A stretch of 64,000 nucleotides of DNA from Symbiodinium natans (taxonomy: Eukaryota; Sar; Dinophyceae; Suessiales; Symbiodiniaceae), in assembly GCA_905221605.1 (NCBI GenBank), contig CAJNDS010002375.1, positions 33,501-97,500 of the forward strand. The letters are read 5' to 3'. A program made the position numbers and the translations under genes. Of the stretch, positions 12,090 through 22,320 are shown piece by piece (the stretch's first letter is position 1; the number at the start of each line of letters is the position of its first letter). The notes under the pieces are model-generated. The model saw only the letters and a list, made by a program, of their open reading frames with translations, had not been told where the DNA came from and made no database searches.

Positions 12090-13135
12090 CTCTTAGTGGA
12101 AGCAACTAGAAGTAGCTGCCCATAGCTGCATTACTCTTGCAAGACTGCGCACGAGACCCCCCCCCCCCACTGACTGATGCGGAAGTTTGTCGGAAAGCCC
12201 AGTATCGATTTTTGTTTGCTTCTAGTATGTTAAGTCGCATATCATGCAATCAAAGACAAGCACAACCAGCCTGGTCACAGGGCTTTTTTCGCTCCCGCAT
12301 AGCTGGCCGACAGGGTTTAGGGTATAGGGTTCTAGAATTTTAGGGTTTAAGGACTTTTTACTGTAAGGACCTCTATGGATGTTGTTTGCGCAGCCCTGAA
12401 GGCGCCAACGGGCACGTGAGCGGCGCATGAGCCCGCCCAAGTAACCAGGGAGAGAAGAGAGACTCTCCCATCTTACGCTGGAGGCACCGATGTGTATTGA
12501 CTTGAGTTTTCATAAAGAAATCTTCAAAATACAGCTTATTACCATCACTTTGCATCTTAAGAATGCCCGAAATTTACCATAGACATATCACAACCACACC
12601 GAGGGTCCCTCATCCCTAATCCCTTTTGCATCCAGGCCTAATCCCTAAACCCCTAAACCCTAACCCCGAAACCCGAAGCCGCACCCTAAACAACCCTAAA
12701 CAACCCCAAACCCTAAACAAACCCCAAGCCCTATAAAACCCTGACCGAAAAGGCCCAAAACCCAGCGGAGCTCAACCCAGGGTTGCCTTGGCTGGAGTGC
12801 AAGAGCTCCAGCTCGGATCCTTCTCACACTGGCTCTTTTTTGGGGATGCGGGCGAAGCGGGCTTAGGGAGGATTAAAGATTTTTGGGTTTAGGGTTTAGA
12901 GTTAAAGGTTTAGGAAGTTCTGGGTTTAGGGATGTGTGAGGGTTTTGGGCGTGAGGGTTGGAGGGTCGTGGGTGTTTCGTGCTTGCCATGCTGTCATGCG
13001 TTAGCAGAACCGTCGCATCCCGCATACGCTCCAGATGGTTCATGTTAACAGGTGCCTTTGCGGGATCTGACCCTGACGAGCCAATGCCTGGAAGAGCCCG
13101 TCGAAGAATCCAAGGTCGCCGCCCTGCTGGCAATA

Positions 13136-13255
13136 CTTGGAGGTTCATGGGTAGTTAGAGGGGGGGTTCTAAGTAGGGCAACTAAAGTTAAAACTGGTTA
13201 TAACCTTCACTGGGGTACTTAGTACCCTACTTATAACTACCCACGAACCTTCGAG
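13136..13255. repeat. Fold-back element, family A, with TA flanks
   Basis: Left arm CTTGGAGGTTCATGGGTAGT, right arm ACTACCCACGAACCTTCGAG. TA stands directly outside both ends (13134-13135, 13256-13257), as expected for a TA target-site duplication. A minus-strand frame containing QQGGDLGFFDG starts right beside it. Confidence 0.88.
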
Positions 13256-13364
13256 TAGGATGACACGGGCTTCCACTCCGAGGTTCGGGTTCATTCTGCA
13301 AGGGCTTACGGCTGGATTCTGGCCAAGTGTGGTGGGCACCTGGAACTCAATGATGAAAGTAGCC

Positions 13365-13420
13365 CCTAAACCCTAAACCCTAAACCCTCAACCCTAAACC
13401 CTAAACCCTAAACCCTAAAT
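13365..13420 (-). repeat. Internal telomere-like array
   Basis: About eight CCCTAAA units with one CCCTCAA variant. Confidence 0.9.
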
Positions 13421-13810
13421 CAGCCCTACAAGACGTGGGGGCTGAGGCATCTTGAGGCTTTTTTGGCTTTTGGGGTCGCTCACATCTGGGAAAAAAAACC
13501 GGGCTAGGAATCTGAACCACCGGAACGCCTCCGCGTCGTTGCCCTCGCCTCGGATCCGCCGCCGTGCCTGCCGTCAGTCTAGCTGTGCACTGGTGTCGGG
13601 CTGACAGCTCCACAGGTCTGCTTGAAACTCTGAGCCCAAACTGCTAAGCTGCTGGCTGGGCCTCCAAACCTTCCAACCCCCTTTCGTACCCCAAAGCCCC
13701 AACTCACCCTCAAACCCTAAACATTTCAGAGCCCCCAAACGTAGGGCGCCTGTCTCTCTTCGGCCTGCTCAGCAGCCTTCCGCCTGCATCTCCGACTTGG
13801 GAAGCTTCCT

Positions 13811-13887
13811 TTTTAGAAAGTTTAAAGTACCCTTGGTTGGTAATGAAAAACTCTCATAGCAAGGGGTACTCGTACTTTCTAAAGTAA
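13811..13887. repeat. Fold-back element, unassigned
   Basis: Left TTTTTAGAAAGTTTAAAGTA then CCCTTGG, right GGGGTACTCGTACTTTCTAA. Only one copy seen. Confidence 0.6.
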
Positions 13888-14116
13888 GTACGCCTGTTCG
13901 TGGATCCCCGATGTTTGGGAAATTGCCGCATGAAGCTGTGTCCGGTTCTGCAAGCTACGGTCCCTTTTGGGGAACCCAGACCTACAAAGAAGGCTGTCTC
14001 GGAGTCCGGAGCTAGGCACTCCACCTTAAACCCCTCCAAACCCCCTGTTGCCCTAGACCCTTCAAAGCCGAAACACTTCAAACCTACAAGGTTGTGAGAT
14101 CCAGAAGTCAGGGCGT

Positions 14117-14170
14117 ACCCTAAACCCTAAACCCTAAACCCTAAACCCTAAACTCTAAACCCTAAACCCT
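14117..14170 (-). repeat. Internal telomere-like array
   Basis: About seven CCCTAAA units abutting the minus-strand exon at 14171. Confidence 0.9.
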
Positions 14171-14262
14171 TAGTTGGGCTGCGGCAGCGCCCTGGGCTTG
14201 GGGCTGGCCTGGCCTGAGTTCTGCTGCCACGTTCATGGCCTTTGTCACGGCGAAGCTTGACA
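14171..14262 (-). CDS. Exon, product unknown
   Basis: The frame reads SSFAVTKAMNVAAELRPG followed by Gln/Ala-rich sequence. A CCCTAAA array (14117-14170) abuts the 3' end on the plus strand, so on the sense strand the exon runs into GG^GTTTAGGG. A second array lies 35 bp upstream of the acceptor. Confidence 0.4.
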
Positions 14263-14768
14263 CCTGCCGCGAGATCCGTAGGAAAATTGATGGTTTTGGT
14301 TTAGGGTCTAGGGTCTAGGGTTTAGGGTTCTAGGGTTTAGGCTTTAGGTTTTTCTTTTTCGCTCCGGCATAGCTGGCCGAACCGCAGGCAGGGTTGATGG
14401 TTTGGTACTACTCCTGTAAAAAGCCGATCAGCAGGTCTTAGTTCTTCGACCCACGACCGTGTATCTGCTAGTCCGCGGGATTTGAAACCACCCGGTTTAG
14501 GGTTTCGGGTTTCGACTCTCACACTGGCGCGCTAGCAAGGCTCCGGGCAAATCCAAGTTTAGGTTTAGGGTTTAGGGTTTAGGTTAGGGGGACCCTTGGG
14601 GAAATAGAACCTCGTCCCTGTGTAAGAGAGCCAGAAGAGAGGTTTGAGAAGGGTTCCCCTGTTACGGACCCCCTTAATCCTACCTAAGAAGGGTGAGGTG
14701 CTCAGGACAGTAACGGGACACGAATTATTTTCCTGGGCTTCGGAGGAGCCGCGGTTGGGTTTACAATA

Positions 14769-14868
14769 CTTGGAGGTTCATGGTACTTAATAACCGTTCA
14801 GGGGCTTACAAGTGGATTATTTCTAAGTGCAGGTCTTGTTGAGCTATTAAGTACCATGAACCTCCAAC
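14769..14868. repeat. Fold-back element, family A, with TA flanks
   Basis: Left arm CTTGGAGGTTCATGGTACTT and AATAACC, right arm ATTAAGTACCATGAACCTCC and AAC. TA directly outside both ends. Confidence 0.88.
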
Positions 14869-15079
14869 TAAAAATCCCATGGGGTTGCCTCTTTGCTCCG
14901 GCTCTTTGTGTTTGTATCCGTCCTTGGAGCGAGCGGGGTAGAGTGAGGGAGAGGAGAGGGGACCCGTGGTGACCAGAGAGGGAGGCAGAGAGACCAAGGC
15001 AGAGAGCCCAGAGAAGACTGCAGAGAAGGAAGACCGCTGGCAAGGAAACACGTAGTGATTGCAAAATGGCGATATGGAG

Positions 15080-15165
15080 CGAGAGAGAGACAGAGACAGA
15101 GACGGAGACGGAGACAGAGACAGAGACAGCAAAACGAGAGAGAGAGAGAGAGAGGAGAGGGAGCA
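15080..15165 (+). repeat. GAGACA/GAGA microsatellite
   Basis: Runs of GAGACAGAGACGGAGACAG then GAGAGAGA. Purine-rich and non-coding. Confidence 0.9.
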
Positions 15166-15904
15166 AAGAGAGAAAAGAGACACGGAGATCGAGTGTCGAA
15201 GAGGTTGGGTGATGGATGACCTACTACGAAATGCCTCGCATACACCGTGCCGCGACCCCTCTCGCTGTGCTGGCGAGGGGCTTCTCCTCATCCACCGGCA
15301 CCGGCTGCATTTGCGCAGGTGCCTGAAGGGAGTGGTCATCTGACCATTCCGACTCGAGCGTGAACTCGAAGATTGGCCGACAACTGCCTTCTTAAAGTGG
15401 GCCCTGAACCCTATACACCGTGAACCCCCACAACCCCCCAAAATGGGCATGCCCAACGTTCTACCCCACTGGCCAGTTTGAGGCTTTGCCCGTTCAGATG
15501 GGTCTCGTAGCTTTTGTCAAACTTCAGACATGGCTATTTCCACCACAAGCTGCAAGCCCTGAAAGCCGAAAAGGTTTGGCAGACCTCCCCAGTGTGGCAC
15601 TCCCACCCAACCCTGTCCGAACCGCGCTTGCAGATCAAGTTGAAAGCACTATGCAATGTATGAGTCTCCATAATGTGCAAGTATATCAATATATATCAAT
15701 ATATATATATATATACATATATGGTACCCCCCCCCCCCCCCCAGTTATCCACGCCTTTTCTGCTTCTTTTGTGTTTTTCTTGTTCGGGCACTGCGTATTT
15801 CTGTTTGTCGTTCGTGATTTGTTTTCTTTGTCCCAGCGTGCTGATTTATATTCTCTTTCTTTCCTTATATCTGGTTGCTTGTCTATATGTTTATATTGCA
15901 ACAG

Positions 15905-16083
15905 TAGAGACCGGTACAAACCGGTACAAATCGGTACAAGTTGTACCGGCCCCGGCCCCCTGGAACCAAGAACCAAGAACCAAGATTGCGGGGAGGTCTT
16001 GCCCTGCAATCTTGGTTCTTGGTTTTTGGTTCCATGGGGCCGGTACAACTTGTACCGATTTGTACCGGTCTGTACCGGTCTCT
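15905..16083. repeat. Large palindrome 1 (hairpin)
   Basis: The arms contain ACCGGTACAAACCGGTACAA and AACCAAGAACCAAGATTGC and their reverse complements, about 80 bp each, with the centre GGGAGGTCTTGCCC. Built from a CCGGTACAAA submotif. Confidence 0.92.
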
Positions 16084-16100
16084 ATGTTGTCGAAACATAC

Positions 16101-16272
16101 GGCCGGTACAAACCGGTACAAATCGGTACAAGTTGTACCGGCCCCAGAGAACCAAGAACCAAGAACCAAGATTGCAGGGCAAGACCTCCCTGCAATCTTG
16201 GTTCTTGGTTCTTGGTTCCAGGGGCGGGGCCGGTACAACTTGTAGCGTTGTGTACCGGCTTGTACCGGCCCG
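16101..16272. repeat. Large palindrome 2 (hairpin), inverted relative to palindrome 1
   Basis: Same arms as palindrome 1, but the centre reads AGGGCAAGACCTCCC, the reverse complement of the other loop. The pair thus forms a larger palindrome with a spacer near 16084-16100. The right arm carries point changes (TTGTAGCGTTGTGTACCGG). Confidence 0.92.
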
Positions 16273-16295
16273 TGTGTCTCGACAAGTTTAAGGAT

Positions 16296-16470
16296 TTCAA
16301 GGGCTTTAGAACATTTAAATGGGCCGGGCCTTTTCCCAAAATAGCAATTTTGTCTCAAAATTTCAAGGATTTAAGGAATTTAAGGGTTTTAAAAAAATTC
16401 AAATGGGCCGGGCCCTTCCCAAAATAATTTAACGTTTTTGAAGATTTTACGGATTTTAAAGCATTTAAGT
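16296..16470. repeat. Short direct repeat around AAATGGGCCGGGCC
   Basis: TTTAAATGGGCCGGGCC at about 16312 and TTCAAATGGGCCGGGCCC at about 16398, each followed by CCCAAAAT and surrounded by TTTAAGG-rich DNA. Non-coding. Confidence 0.7.
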
Positions 16471-16639
16471 GGCCTTTTACAATCCTTAATATCCTTACAA
16501 TTTTGAAAGCCAGAGGCCTTTCAAAATCTTAAGGGGTTTGAGGGTTTTAAAGAATTGAAGGCTCCTTTTAAATTCTTTAAAATCCTTAAAACTTTGAAAG
16601 GGGAAACAGAACCATCAAATAGTACGTAAAGGTGAGTCG

Positions 16640-17560
16640 TACACAGGGCTATAAGGTTCTAATCCTTTAGGTAATGCCTCCGCCGTAAACCTTTGAACCC
16701 TCTAGGCCTATAGGGTTTAAACTCTATAGTGCTGGCTCTAGAGCTAAACCTTGAAAATCCCTACACCTTTAGACTTTATGGGGTTTAAAGGCTTAAAAAC
16801 CTAAGGTCTGGGCATGTATACCTTCAGTGCCTATAGGGTTAAAACTTTTGAGGCTTTTAGAGCCCCATAGGCTTTCAGGGTTCTGACCCTAAAGGGCTTA
16901 GGATTTAGATTTAAATGCCTAAACCGTAAGCCCTTATGGTTTAAACTCTATGGGCTTATAAACCTTGAAGACCCTTAAACCTTTGAACCCGATACCTGCT
17001 TATTCTTTGCATTTCCACCAAGCCCTAAAAACAGAGGCATAACCATATGGGATTTTAGGTTTAAGGATTTACGCCTGTAGCCATATAGGGTTTTTCAGGC
17101 TCTAATCCTATAGGCAATGTCTAAACCTTAAGCCCTAAACTGTTGAACCCTCTAGGCCTAGAGGGTTCAAACCCTATAGGGCTAACCCCGTGAGGGCTTT
17201 AGAGATAAACCTTGAAAATCCCTACACCTTTAGACTTTATGGGTTTAAAGGCTTAAAAACCTAAGGTCTGGGCACGTATACCTTCATCGCCTATGGGGTT
17301 AAAACTTTTGAGGCTGTTAGAGCCCTATAGGCTTTCCGGGTCTTGACCCTAAAGGGTTCAGGTTTAGATGCCTAAATCGTAAACGCTTACGGGTTAAACT
17401 CCATGGGCTTAGGTTTAAATACCTAGATCTTAAGTCTTCAAACCTATTAACCCTATAGGATGTAAAGGTTTAGGTGTGATTGCTTAACCTTGAAACCCTA
17501 TGGATCTAAAGGTTCAGGTTTCCAGGTTTAACGCTAAACCCTATCGGCTTTAAGCCTTAA
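16640..17560. repeat. Diverged tandem duplication, about 450-bp period
   Basis: TCTAGGCCTA at 16701 recurs at 17151, and the segment with CTACACCTTTAGACTTTATG at 16761 recurs at 17222. Both copies share AAACCTAAGGTCTGGGCA and TTAAAACTTTTGAGGC. The sequence is rich in CCCTATAGG/TTTAAAC words and has no coding frame. Confidence 0.8.
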
Positions 17561-17959
17561 ACCCTATAGGGTTTCGGGGCGTCTCTTTTTACAAGACTTA
17601 AACCTTAACCGATAGGGTTTTCAGGATAAGCCCTGAAAGAAAAAGCATTTACAAAAACCAGAGAGCGTAGCGGAGCGGAAGGGAGGGGAGGAGGTCGCTG
17701 TGCCCAGTGTTTGGACAGATGGAGAGGACTCAGCATCTCAAGGATTGCATACATTTGCGTTATGTAGAGGATTGTTTTTTTTTTTTTTTTTTTTGTGGGG
17801 GGGGCGGAGTTCAGGGGTCACCGCGGCCCTGAACGATTTAATTGGCTCGCAACCACAAGCGTGGATAACCCGGGGGGGGGGGGGGGGTTAGCATATATAT
17901 ATATATATAATCTTAAACTCCCAACCTCTAGAGGTAGATTCTCCAGGAGGGGGGGTACC

Positions 17960-17993
<34 letters not shown>

Positions 17994-18007
17994 GTATACA
18001 TGTATAT

Positions 18008-18198
18008 GCTCAGCGTTCGCCTGGTGTCTCCTGCCGCCTCCAGTCGCCAGCCTCTTTGCTGAAGCGATGGCCTGGGGCCCCGAAGGGAAACTGTTCGGTT
18101 TGCATGCCAAAGGCAATCTCTTTGGTACCAACAAGGGCACCAAAGCTGGAGATTATGCTCTCTTCACTAAGTCTACTATAATGAATTCTGCAGTTTAA
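18008..18198 (+). CDS. Exon or small ORF with stop, product unknown
   Basis: The plus-strand frame includes MAWGPEGKLFGLHAKGNLFG and TKAGDYALF and stops at 18196-18198. It begins just after a TA-repeat tract, so the true start is unclear. Confidence 0.35.
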
Positions 18199-18338
18199 GG
18201 CTCCCTTTCGTCCACAGGCCCAAGGGAAAATTCCTATGAGAAGGAGACGGTGGTGGGTCAAGGCCTCTAACAGTTAGCAGGCTTTTCTTCGCCAAGCCAC
18301 CATGTTCGCATCCGCTGCCTCCTCGACCTCTGTCTGCT

Positions 18339-18380
18339 CAACCCTAAACCCTAAACCCTAAACCCTAAACCCTAAACCCT
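18339..18380 (-). repeat. Internal telomere-like array
   Basis: About six CCCTAAA units 45 bp before the acceptor of the exon at 18424. Confidence 0.9.
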
Positions 18381-18423
18381 ATATCCTATTTAGCTTGAGT
18401 TATGCCTTGCTCCTTCACCACAG

Positions 18424-18496
18424 GGGGCTACATGAGTACAAGTGCGATGCCGAGATTTCTAGGCTCAGGGAGGTCTATGCGCTCAGTGCCCGTCAG
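18424..18496 (+). CDS. Internal exon, product unknown
   Basis: The acceptor CTTCACCACAG is followed by a frame reading GLHEYKCDAEISRLREVYAL and SARQ. It ends directly at the left end of a fold-back element. A telomere-like array lies 45 bp upstream. Confidence 0.4.
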
Positions 18497-18609
18497 CTAT
18501 ACTACTATTTGCTTAAGAACCCCCAAAAATGAAAAATAGAATCCCTATATCATCCTTATAAGGAAGATTTTTTGCATTTCGGGGGGTCCCTAAGCAATTG
18601 ATAGTATAG
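18497..18609. repeat. Fold-back element, family C
   Basis: Left CTATACTACTATTTGCTTAA then GAACCCCC, right GGGGGGTCCCTAAGCAATTG then ATAGTATAG. Single copy in the window. It sits between exon-like blocks of opposite strand. Confidence 0.8.
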
Positions 18610-18617
18610 TGACTTCC

Positions 18618-18735
18618 TGCGTGGCAGGCCTCCGTGGGCTTCGCCTCCTCGCCGGCCTTCCACCACTCGTGGCCCGGACCCTTGACATCGCTGGGTCGGT
18701 AGGCGTCGCCCTCCTCTTGGCTCAGGAACCTGGGA
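18618..18735 (-). CDS. Internal exon, product unknown
   Basis: After the acceptor TTCTCCCAG the frame reads FLSQEEGDAYRPSDVKGPGH, then EWWKAGEEAKPTEACHAG. It is highly GC-biased at third positions and ends near a fold-back element (18497-18609). Confidence 0.5.
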
Positions 18736-18983
18736 GAAGCTGAAATGGGGACATCTACACTATGCTGAACTTGAACTGTTTCTTCGGAATTCTAGTGCCC
18801 CAACATGAAAAACTATTTCCAAGTACCCCTAAGTATATGACACGGTTGGTCTTTGAATGGCTCAACTATCCACCCTGGGTTGCAGGCTTTCGGCAGTGCT
18901 GAGCACGGCCGCCGTTCGCGCAGCTCTATTGACTGCTTCTGAAAAATGAAGTTTGACAGGTCGGCTCGAAGGGAGACCTCCAC

Positions 18984-21626
18984 TTATCGTGTCATTTGCA
19001 CGACCTCAAACAGAAGAGCACGCTCCACGACTGTGTTTACATAAGCAAAAGAGCCGTGCTCACCTCGAATTAGATCTTTAATGCCATCTTCGTCGTCTTT
19101 GAAGGTGGCAGTGGCATTCTCCGCGTTCACCTTGCATGTAGCCTTGAGCTGATCGATGGACACCAAAGCATGCCGCCCCACCGCTGCCTCAGGCAGCAAA
19201 ACAGAAATCGGGATGTCATTTGTGGACGCTACGAATACCTCAAACACGCACCAAATACGCTTCACGTAATCCGGCTGCAGCAAGTCATTCATCAGGATGA
19301 GCATCCTTCCAACAGCCTTCAAGCGATCCCCGAACACGACGGAAAGATCTGCAGTAGTCTGCCTTTTCTGATCCTGGAGAAAACGAAACTGATTGTTACA
19401 GAAGAAACACCACCAAATTGCAATCGTCTCTGGCCGGAAAGCTGGGTTGACTCTCCTCTGGTCATCATGCCATGATCTCAAGGCAGCACAGGCAGTAGAT
19501 AGATTGTAACCCCACACCCACGACAGGAAGCGGTTCGCTTGGAAGCTCGAACCTTGTCGATGAACACCGTCCACAAAGCTGCAATGGACTTCCCCATCTC
19601 GAGGACACAACTGCCCATATCCAGCACTCAGCTCGCCAAAGGCAAGCACTGGTGCCATTTGCGTGAATGTGGGATCTGCAGGTGGCGCTGCAGTGGGGGC
19701 TGAGACCCATTCAGCCGGAGGCACATCACGAGTGCCCTCGTATCTCATGATGCAGGTGTCCAAAGTGCAAACCTGGCCATCAACTTGCCGCCATTCCCGC
19801 TGCACAACTTTCCTGGCAACCTCACTTTCGAAGTTTTGCAGGATGTACTCGAGCGCAATACCTCGCATTTCGGATTCCCGTCGAGCCGCAAGTAGCAGAT
19901 CTTCAGCTGCGCGCGCAGCATCTTGCCAGGCCCACTTCTCAGCACTTCTTTTGATCGTGCGGACGGTGGGAAGGTCCTCGTGACAGCTCTGCAACGTCAC
20001 GACGAAGACGTCTAAGACAGCTTGGCACACTGCAGTGAAGCCCTGGCCTTGAGCCTTTGCCCAAGTCGGTGCCAACTCACCAACAACATTGTCACCTGTC
20101 AAGCCTCTGCTCTTCGCCTCGCGGACTTCAGCAAGGAGGCACTCTGCAACTTGTGAAGCACGCCTCTTCCTCACGTAGTGCAGGCATCGATGCGTCGTAA
20201 AAGAGATCAGCACAAGCATCAGGCAGCAACCAAACGTTGTCAGCGGCCAATGCCACCAGCTGCAACCAAAACATGTCGAACACGAGAAGGCCCCCTCAGG
20301 GGAATGCTTGCCCGGCGGGCACAATACGCATACAGAAGATCCGACCTCAGTCTGGTACTTGCCGGCAGGACACAACTTACACTCCGCACTGCCCTCCTGG
20401 TCTTGATACTTGCCGACGGGGCATTTCACGCAGTCAGGCTCGTTGCCCGGCAGATCTTTAAAACGGCCTTGCCCGCACGGGAAGCAGGCCTCCCACAATG
20501 GGTACAAGGTTGTGCTGTTGGGGCTTTGCAGGTCCAGCTTCAGAGCATGTCCAGCTGGACAGCTGCCTTCTCCACAATCTGGGCCAGAGAAAGGCGCACT
20601 GCAAATACACTCTCCGGGCTGAACGTTTCCCAGCTCAAGGCCATACAGAGCCCTTGCGTCCTCCATGGCCATAGCAGTGACATTTCTCAAGACCTGGTCA
20701 TCCAGGCAGCGCCCTCGTCGCCTGCACACCTTATTGCTCACCAGGCCTGGGCAGGCCATGCACATGGAGCTCAGCGATTTCTCGCCGCGAACGGAGAAGT
20801 AGAGATCTTCGCACTGGGTGCAGTCCGGCCCTCCGTACCCATTCTTGCAGGAACATTGGCCCGATGCCTGACAGAAGCCCTTTACTTCCTGCTGCTCGCG
20901 ACCACAGCCGTAATGCACCTTGCAACTGCCACGTTCATAAAAGTAAAGCCGCCCTGCGTTGTTTTTCACTACCAGATCAGGCCGCCCATCGCCGTCGAGG
21001 TCGACAGCAAAAGGATCAGGACGTCTGCCCACGCTGATCTTCGCAAAGGGATTGTCTGAACCAGTGAGCTCCTTGATACGTCCCGCGGTGCCCTTGAAAA
21101 AACGAAGCTGGCCGGTCCATCGTCCTACGATCAAATCCAGCTCCCCATCTCCATCCCAATCCGTCACGCTGAAGGAGCTGTAGCGCTTCACATGAATCAT
21201 AGCAAAGGGATTCTGCCCTCCCGTGCGTTCCACGAGGCTTCCGTTGGCCGTGCCCTCAAAGTAGTGGATGTTGCCTGAACCTTCTCCCAAGATCAGGTCA
21301 AGGTGGCCGTCGCGGTTCCAGTCAGTGGCAACAGGGTAGGCGTCGCCCCTGCCGGCATGAATGCCTGCAAAAGGGCTGTCGGCAACTTCTTCAAAAGCCT
21401 TCCAGAGGTGATCCCCCGAAACTCCACACGCGATTCCCCGATAGAGTCGGACATTTCTGTTTTGCCCAACCAGCAGATCAAGACAGCCGTCTTGATCCCA
21501 GTCCACGCGAGAAACTGCTGATGCTGCAGGGAGGTACATGTGCCTCGTGGGGTTGGAAGGTCCCACCAACTCCTCGCACATGGGCGAAACATCAAAGAGA
21601 CTTAAAGACATCAGACAGCAAAACAT
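18984..21626 (-). CDS. FG-GAP repeat / cysteine-rich / single-pass membrane protein with dinoflagellate-type C-terminal domain
   Basis: An 880-residue continuous frame. Residues 41-221 hold four FG-GAP/VCBS-like calcium loops (DWDQDGCLDLLVG, DWNRDGHLDLILG, DWDGDGELDLIVG, DLDGDGRPDLVV), as in extracellular beta-propeller adhesion proteins. Residues 235-450 are cysteine-rich: an EGF-like segment, then GCC2/GCC3-type repeats with CPxGKYQ and CPPGKHSPEG. A hydrophobic helix at about 458-476 would cross the membrane. The C-terminal 400 residues have the motifs FFCNNQ (about 741-746) and RIWCVFE (790-796), which I recall from many dinoflagellate proteins; function unknown. No signal peptide is seen at this Met, and the first residues already belong to a repeat unit, so a 5' exon is likely. 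An acceptor-like pyrimidine tract ending in AG precedes the Met. The FG-GAP frame at 22270-23544 on the same strand is the natural candidate for the missing N-terminus. A cell-surface receptor or adhesion role is inference. Confidence 0.85.
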   Translation of the reverse strand: MFCCLMSLSLFDVSPMCEELVGPSNPTRHMYLPAASAVSRVDWDQDGCLDLLVGQNRNVRLYRGIACGVSGDHLWKAFEEVADSPFAGIHAGRGDAYPVATDWNRDGHLDLILGEGSGNIHYFEGTANGSLVERTGGQNPFAMIHVKRYSSFSVTDWDGDGELDLIVGRWTGQLRFFKGTAGRIKELTGSDNPFAKISVGRRPDPFAVDLDGDGRPDLVVKNNAGRLYFYERGSCKVHYGCGREQQEVKGFCQASGQCSCKNGYGGPDCTQCEDLYFSVRGEKSLSSMCMACPGLVSNKVCRRRGRCLDDQVLRNVTAMAMEDARALYGLELGNVQPGECICSAPFSGPDCGEGSCPAGHALKLDLQSPNSTTLYPLWEACFPCGQGRFKDLPGNEPDCVKCPVGKYQDQEGSAECKLCPAGKYQTEVGSSVCVLCPPGKHSPEGAFSCSTCFGCSWWHWPLTTFGCCLMLVLISFTTHRCLHYVRKRRASQVAECLLAEVREAKSRGLTGDNVVGELAPTWAKAQGQGFTAVCQAVLDVFVVTLQSCHEDLPTVRTIKRSAEKWAWQDAARAAEDLLLAARRESEMRGIALEYILQNFESEVARKVVQREWRQVDGQVCTLDTCIMRYEGTRDVPPAEWVSAPTAAPPADPTFTQMAPVLAFGELSAGYGQLCPRDGEVHCSFVDGVHRQGSSFQANRFLSWVWGYNLSTACAALRSWHDDQRRVNPAFRPETIAIWWCFFCNNQFRFLQDQKRQTTADLSVVFGDRLKAVGRMLILMNDLLQPDYVKRIWCVFEVFVASTNDIPISVLLPEAAVGRHALVSIDQLKATCKVNAENATATFKDDEDGIKDLIRGEHGSFAYVNTVVERALLFEVVQMTR

Positions 21627-22179
21627 CTGCCCTAGGCCCCATCAAGAAAAAAAGATAGACATCAAGAACAATTGAGTAAGCAATTAAAAATTACGAAATG
21701 CAGCTTCACGCGCTCTATATGCTGAGAAATATCATTTCAATTTCTGGCTCTAAACCTTGAAAATTACAGCATTCCTGCGTGTTCCAGGGCGCAGGGCTCC
21801 AAAACCTGTTGATTACAACATTTCTCACTCTTCCACGGCATGTAAATTCCAGCATGTTATCCAAAGGCTGCCCGCTTCAAGCGGCCCGAGTTGCAAACAC
21901 GATGCTCGCATGATTGGGCTTGGAAGGACCCAGATGGGTTTTGCAGCAAGCGTTGCACAGCTTAGAACTGGGTCCATTCCTGAAACAAGCGGGGGGGTGG
22001 GGAGTAGGCCCTTTGCAAACACCATGCTCGATGGGGTTTGGAAAGGATGCATATGCTTTTGGAGCACGTCTTCGGATTCTGCAGGAAGGATTGCACGGGG
22101 CGTCGCAGCCTTCTGCTCAGACCACTATTACTAGTACTAAGACCCTTAATATTAAGATTTCTTTCAAGAATGAGTATCC

Positions 22180-22320
22180 GGACCACATGACCACGACACC
22201 AGAGGACCACGGAACCAGAGGGACCCAGCAAACCAGAGGACCAAAACAGCAGGGACCAGGGTTTAGGGTTTAGGGTCCGGAAGCATCCCACAGACCAGAA
22301 GACCAGGGTACCGGGGAGGA
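22180..22320 (+). repeat. ACCAGAGGACC-type tandem words with a telomere-like core
   Basis: GACCACRxxACCAGAGGACC words on both sides of GGGTTTAGGGTTTAGGG at 22259. It interrupts the FG-GAP region and supplies the last codons of the 22270-23544 frame. Confidence 0.7.

Larger units (their letters stand above)
15698..17975. mobile_element. Candidate composite repeat element with inverted TA / homopolymer / GTTATCCACGC ends
   Basis: Left end: TA repeats, GGTA, a run of 16 C (15727-15742), then AGTTATCCACGC. Right end: GCGTGGATAAC (17859-17869), then a run of 16 G (17872-17887), then TA repeats; a second copy of the outer part (GGGGGGGTACCATATATATA) lies at 17947-17970. The ends therefore form an inverted repeat around 2.1 kb of non-coding DNA. 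Inside are two large palindromes and a diverged tandem duplication. No transposase frame is present, so if it moves it is non-autonomous. Alternatively the two ends are separate copies of a small repeat in opposite orientation. Confidence 0.5.

Noticed and set aside
13054-13135. Parvulin-type prolyl isomerase exon (QQGGDLGFFDG)
   Set aside because: GGDLGFF is suggestive, but another frame is open for about 90 codons over the same DNA and no other parvulin motif was found. Mentioned only with the adjoining fold-back element.
15420-16427. 335-codon plus-strand frame
   Set aside because: It runs through a TA tract, a C run and both palindromes. The protein repeats come from palindrome words; no domain.
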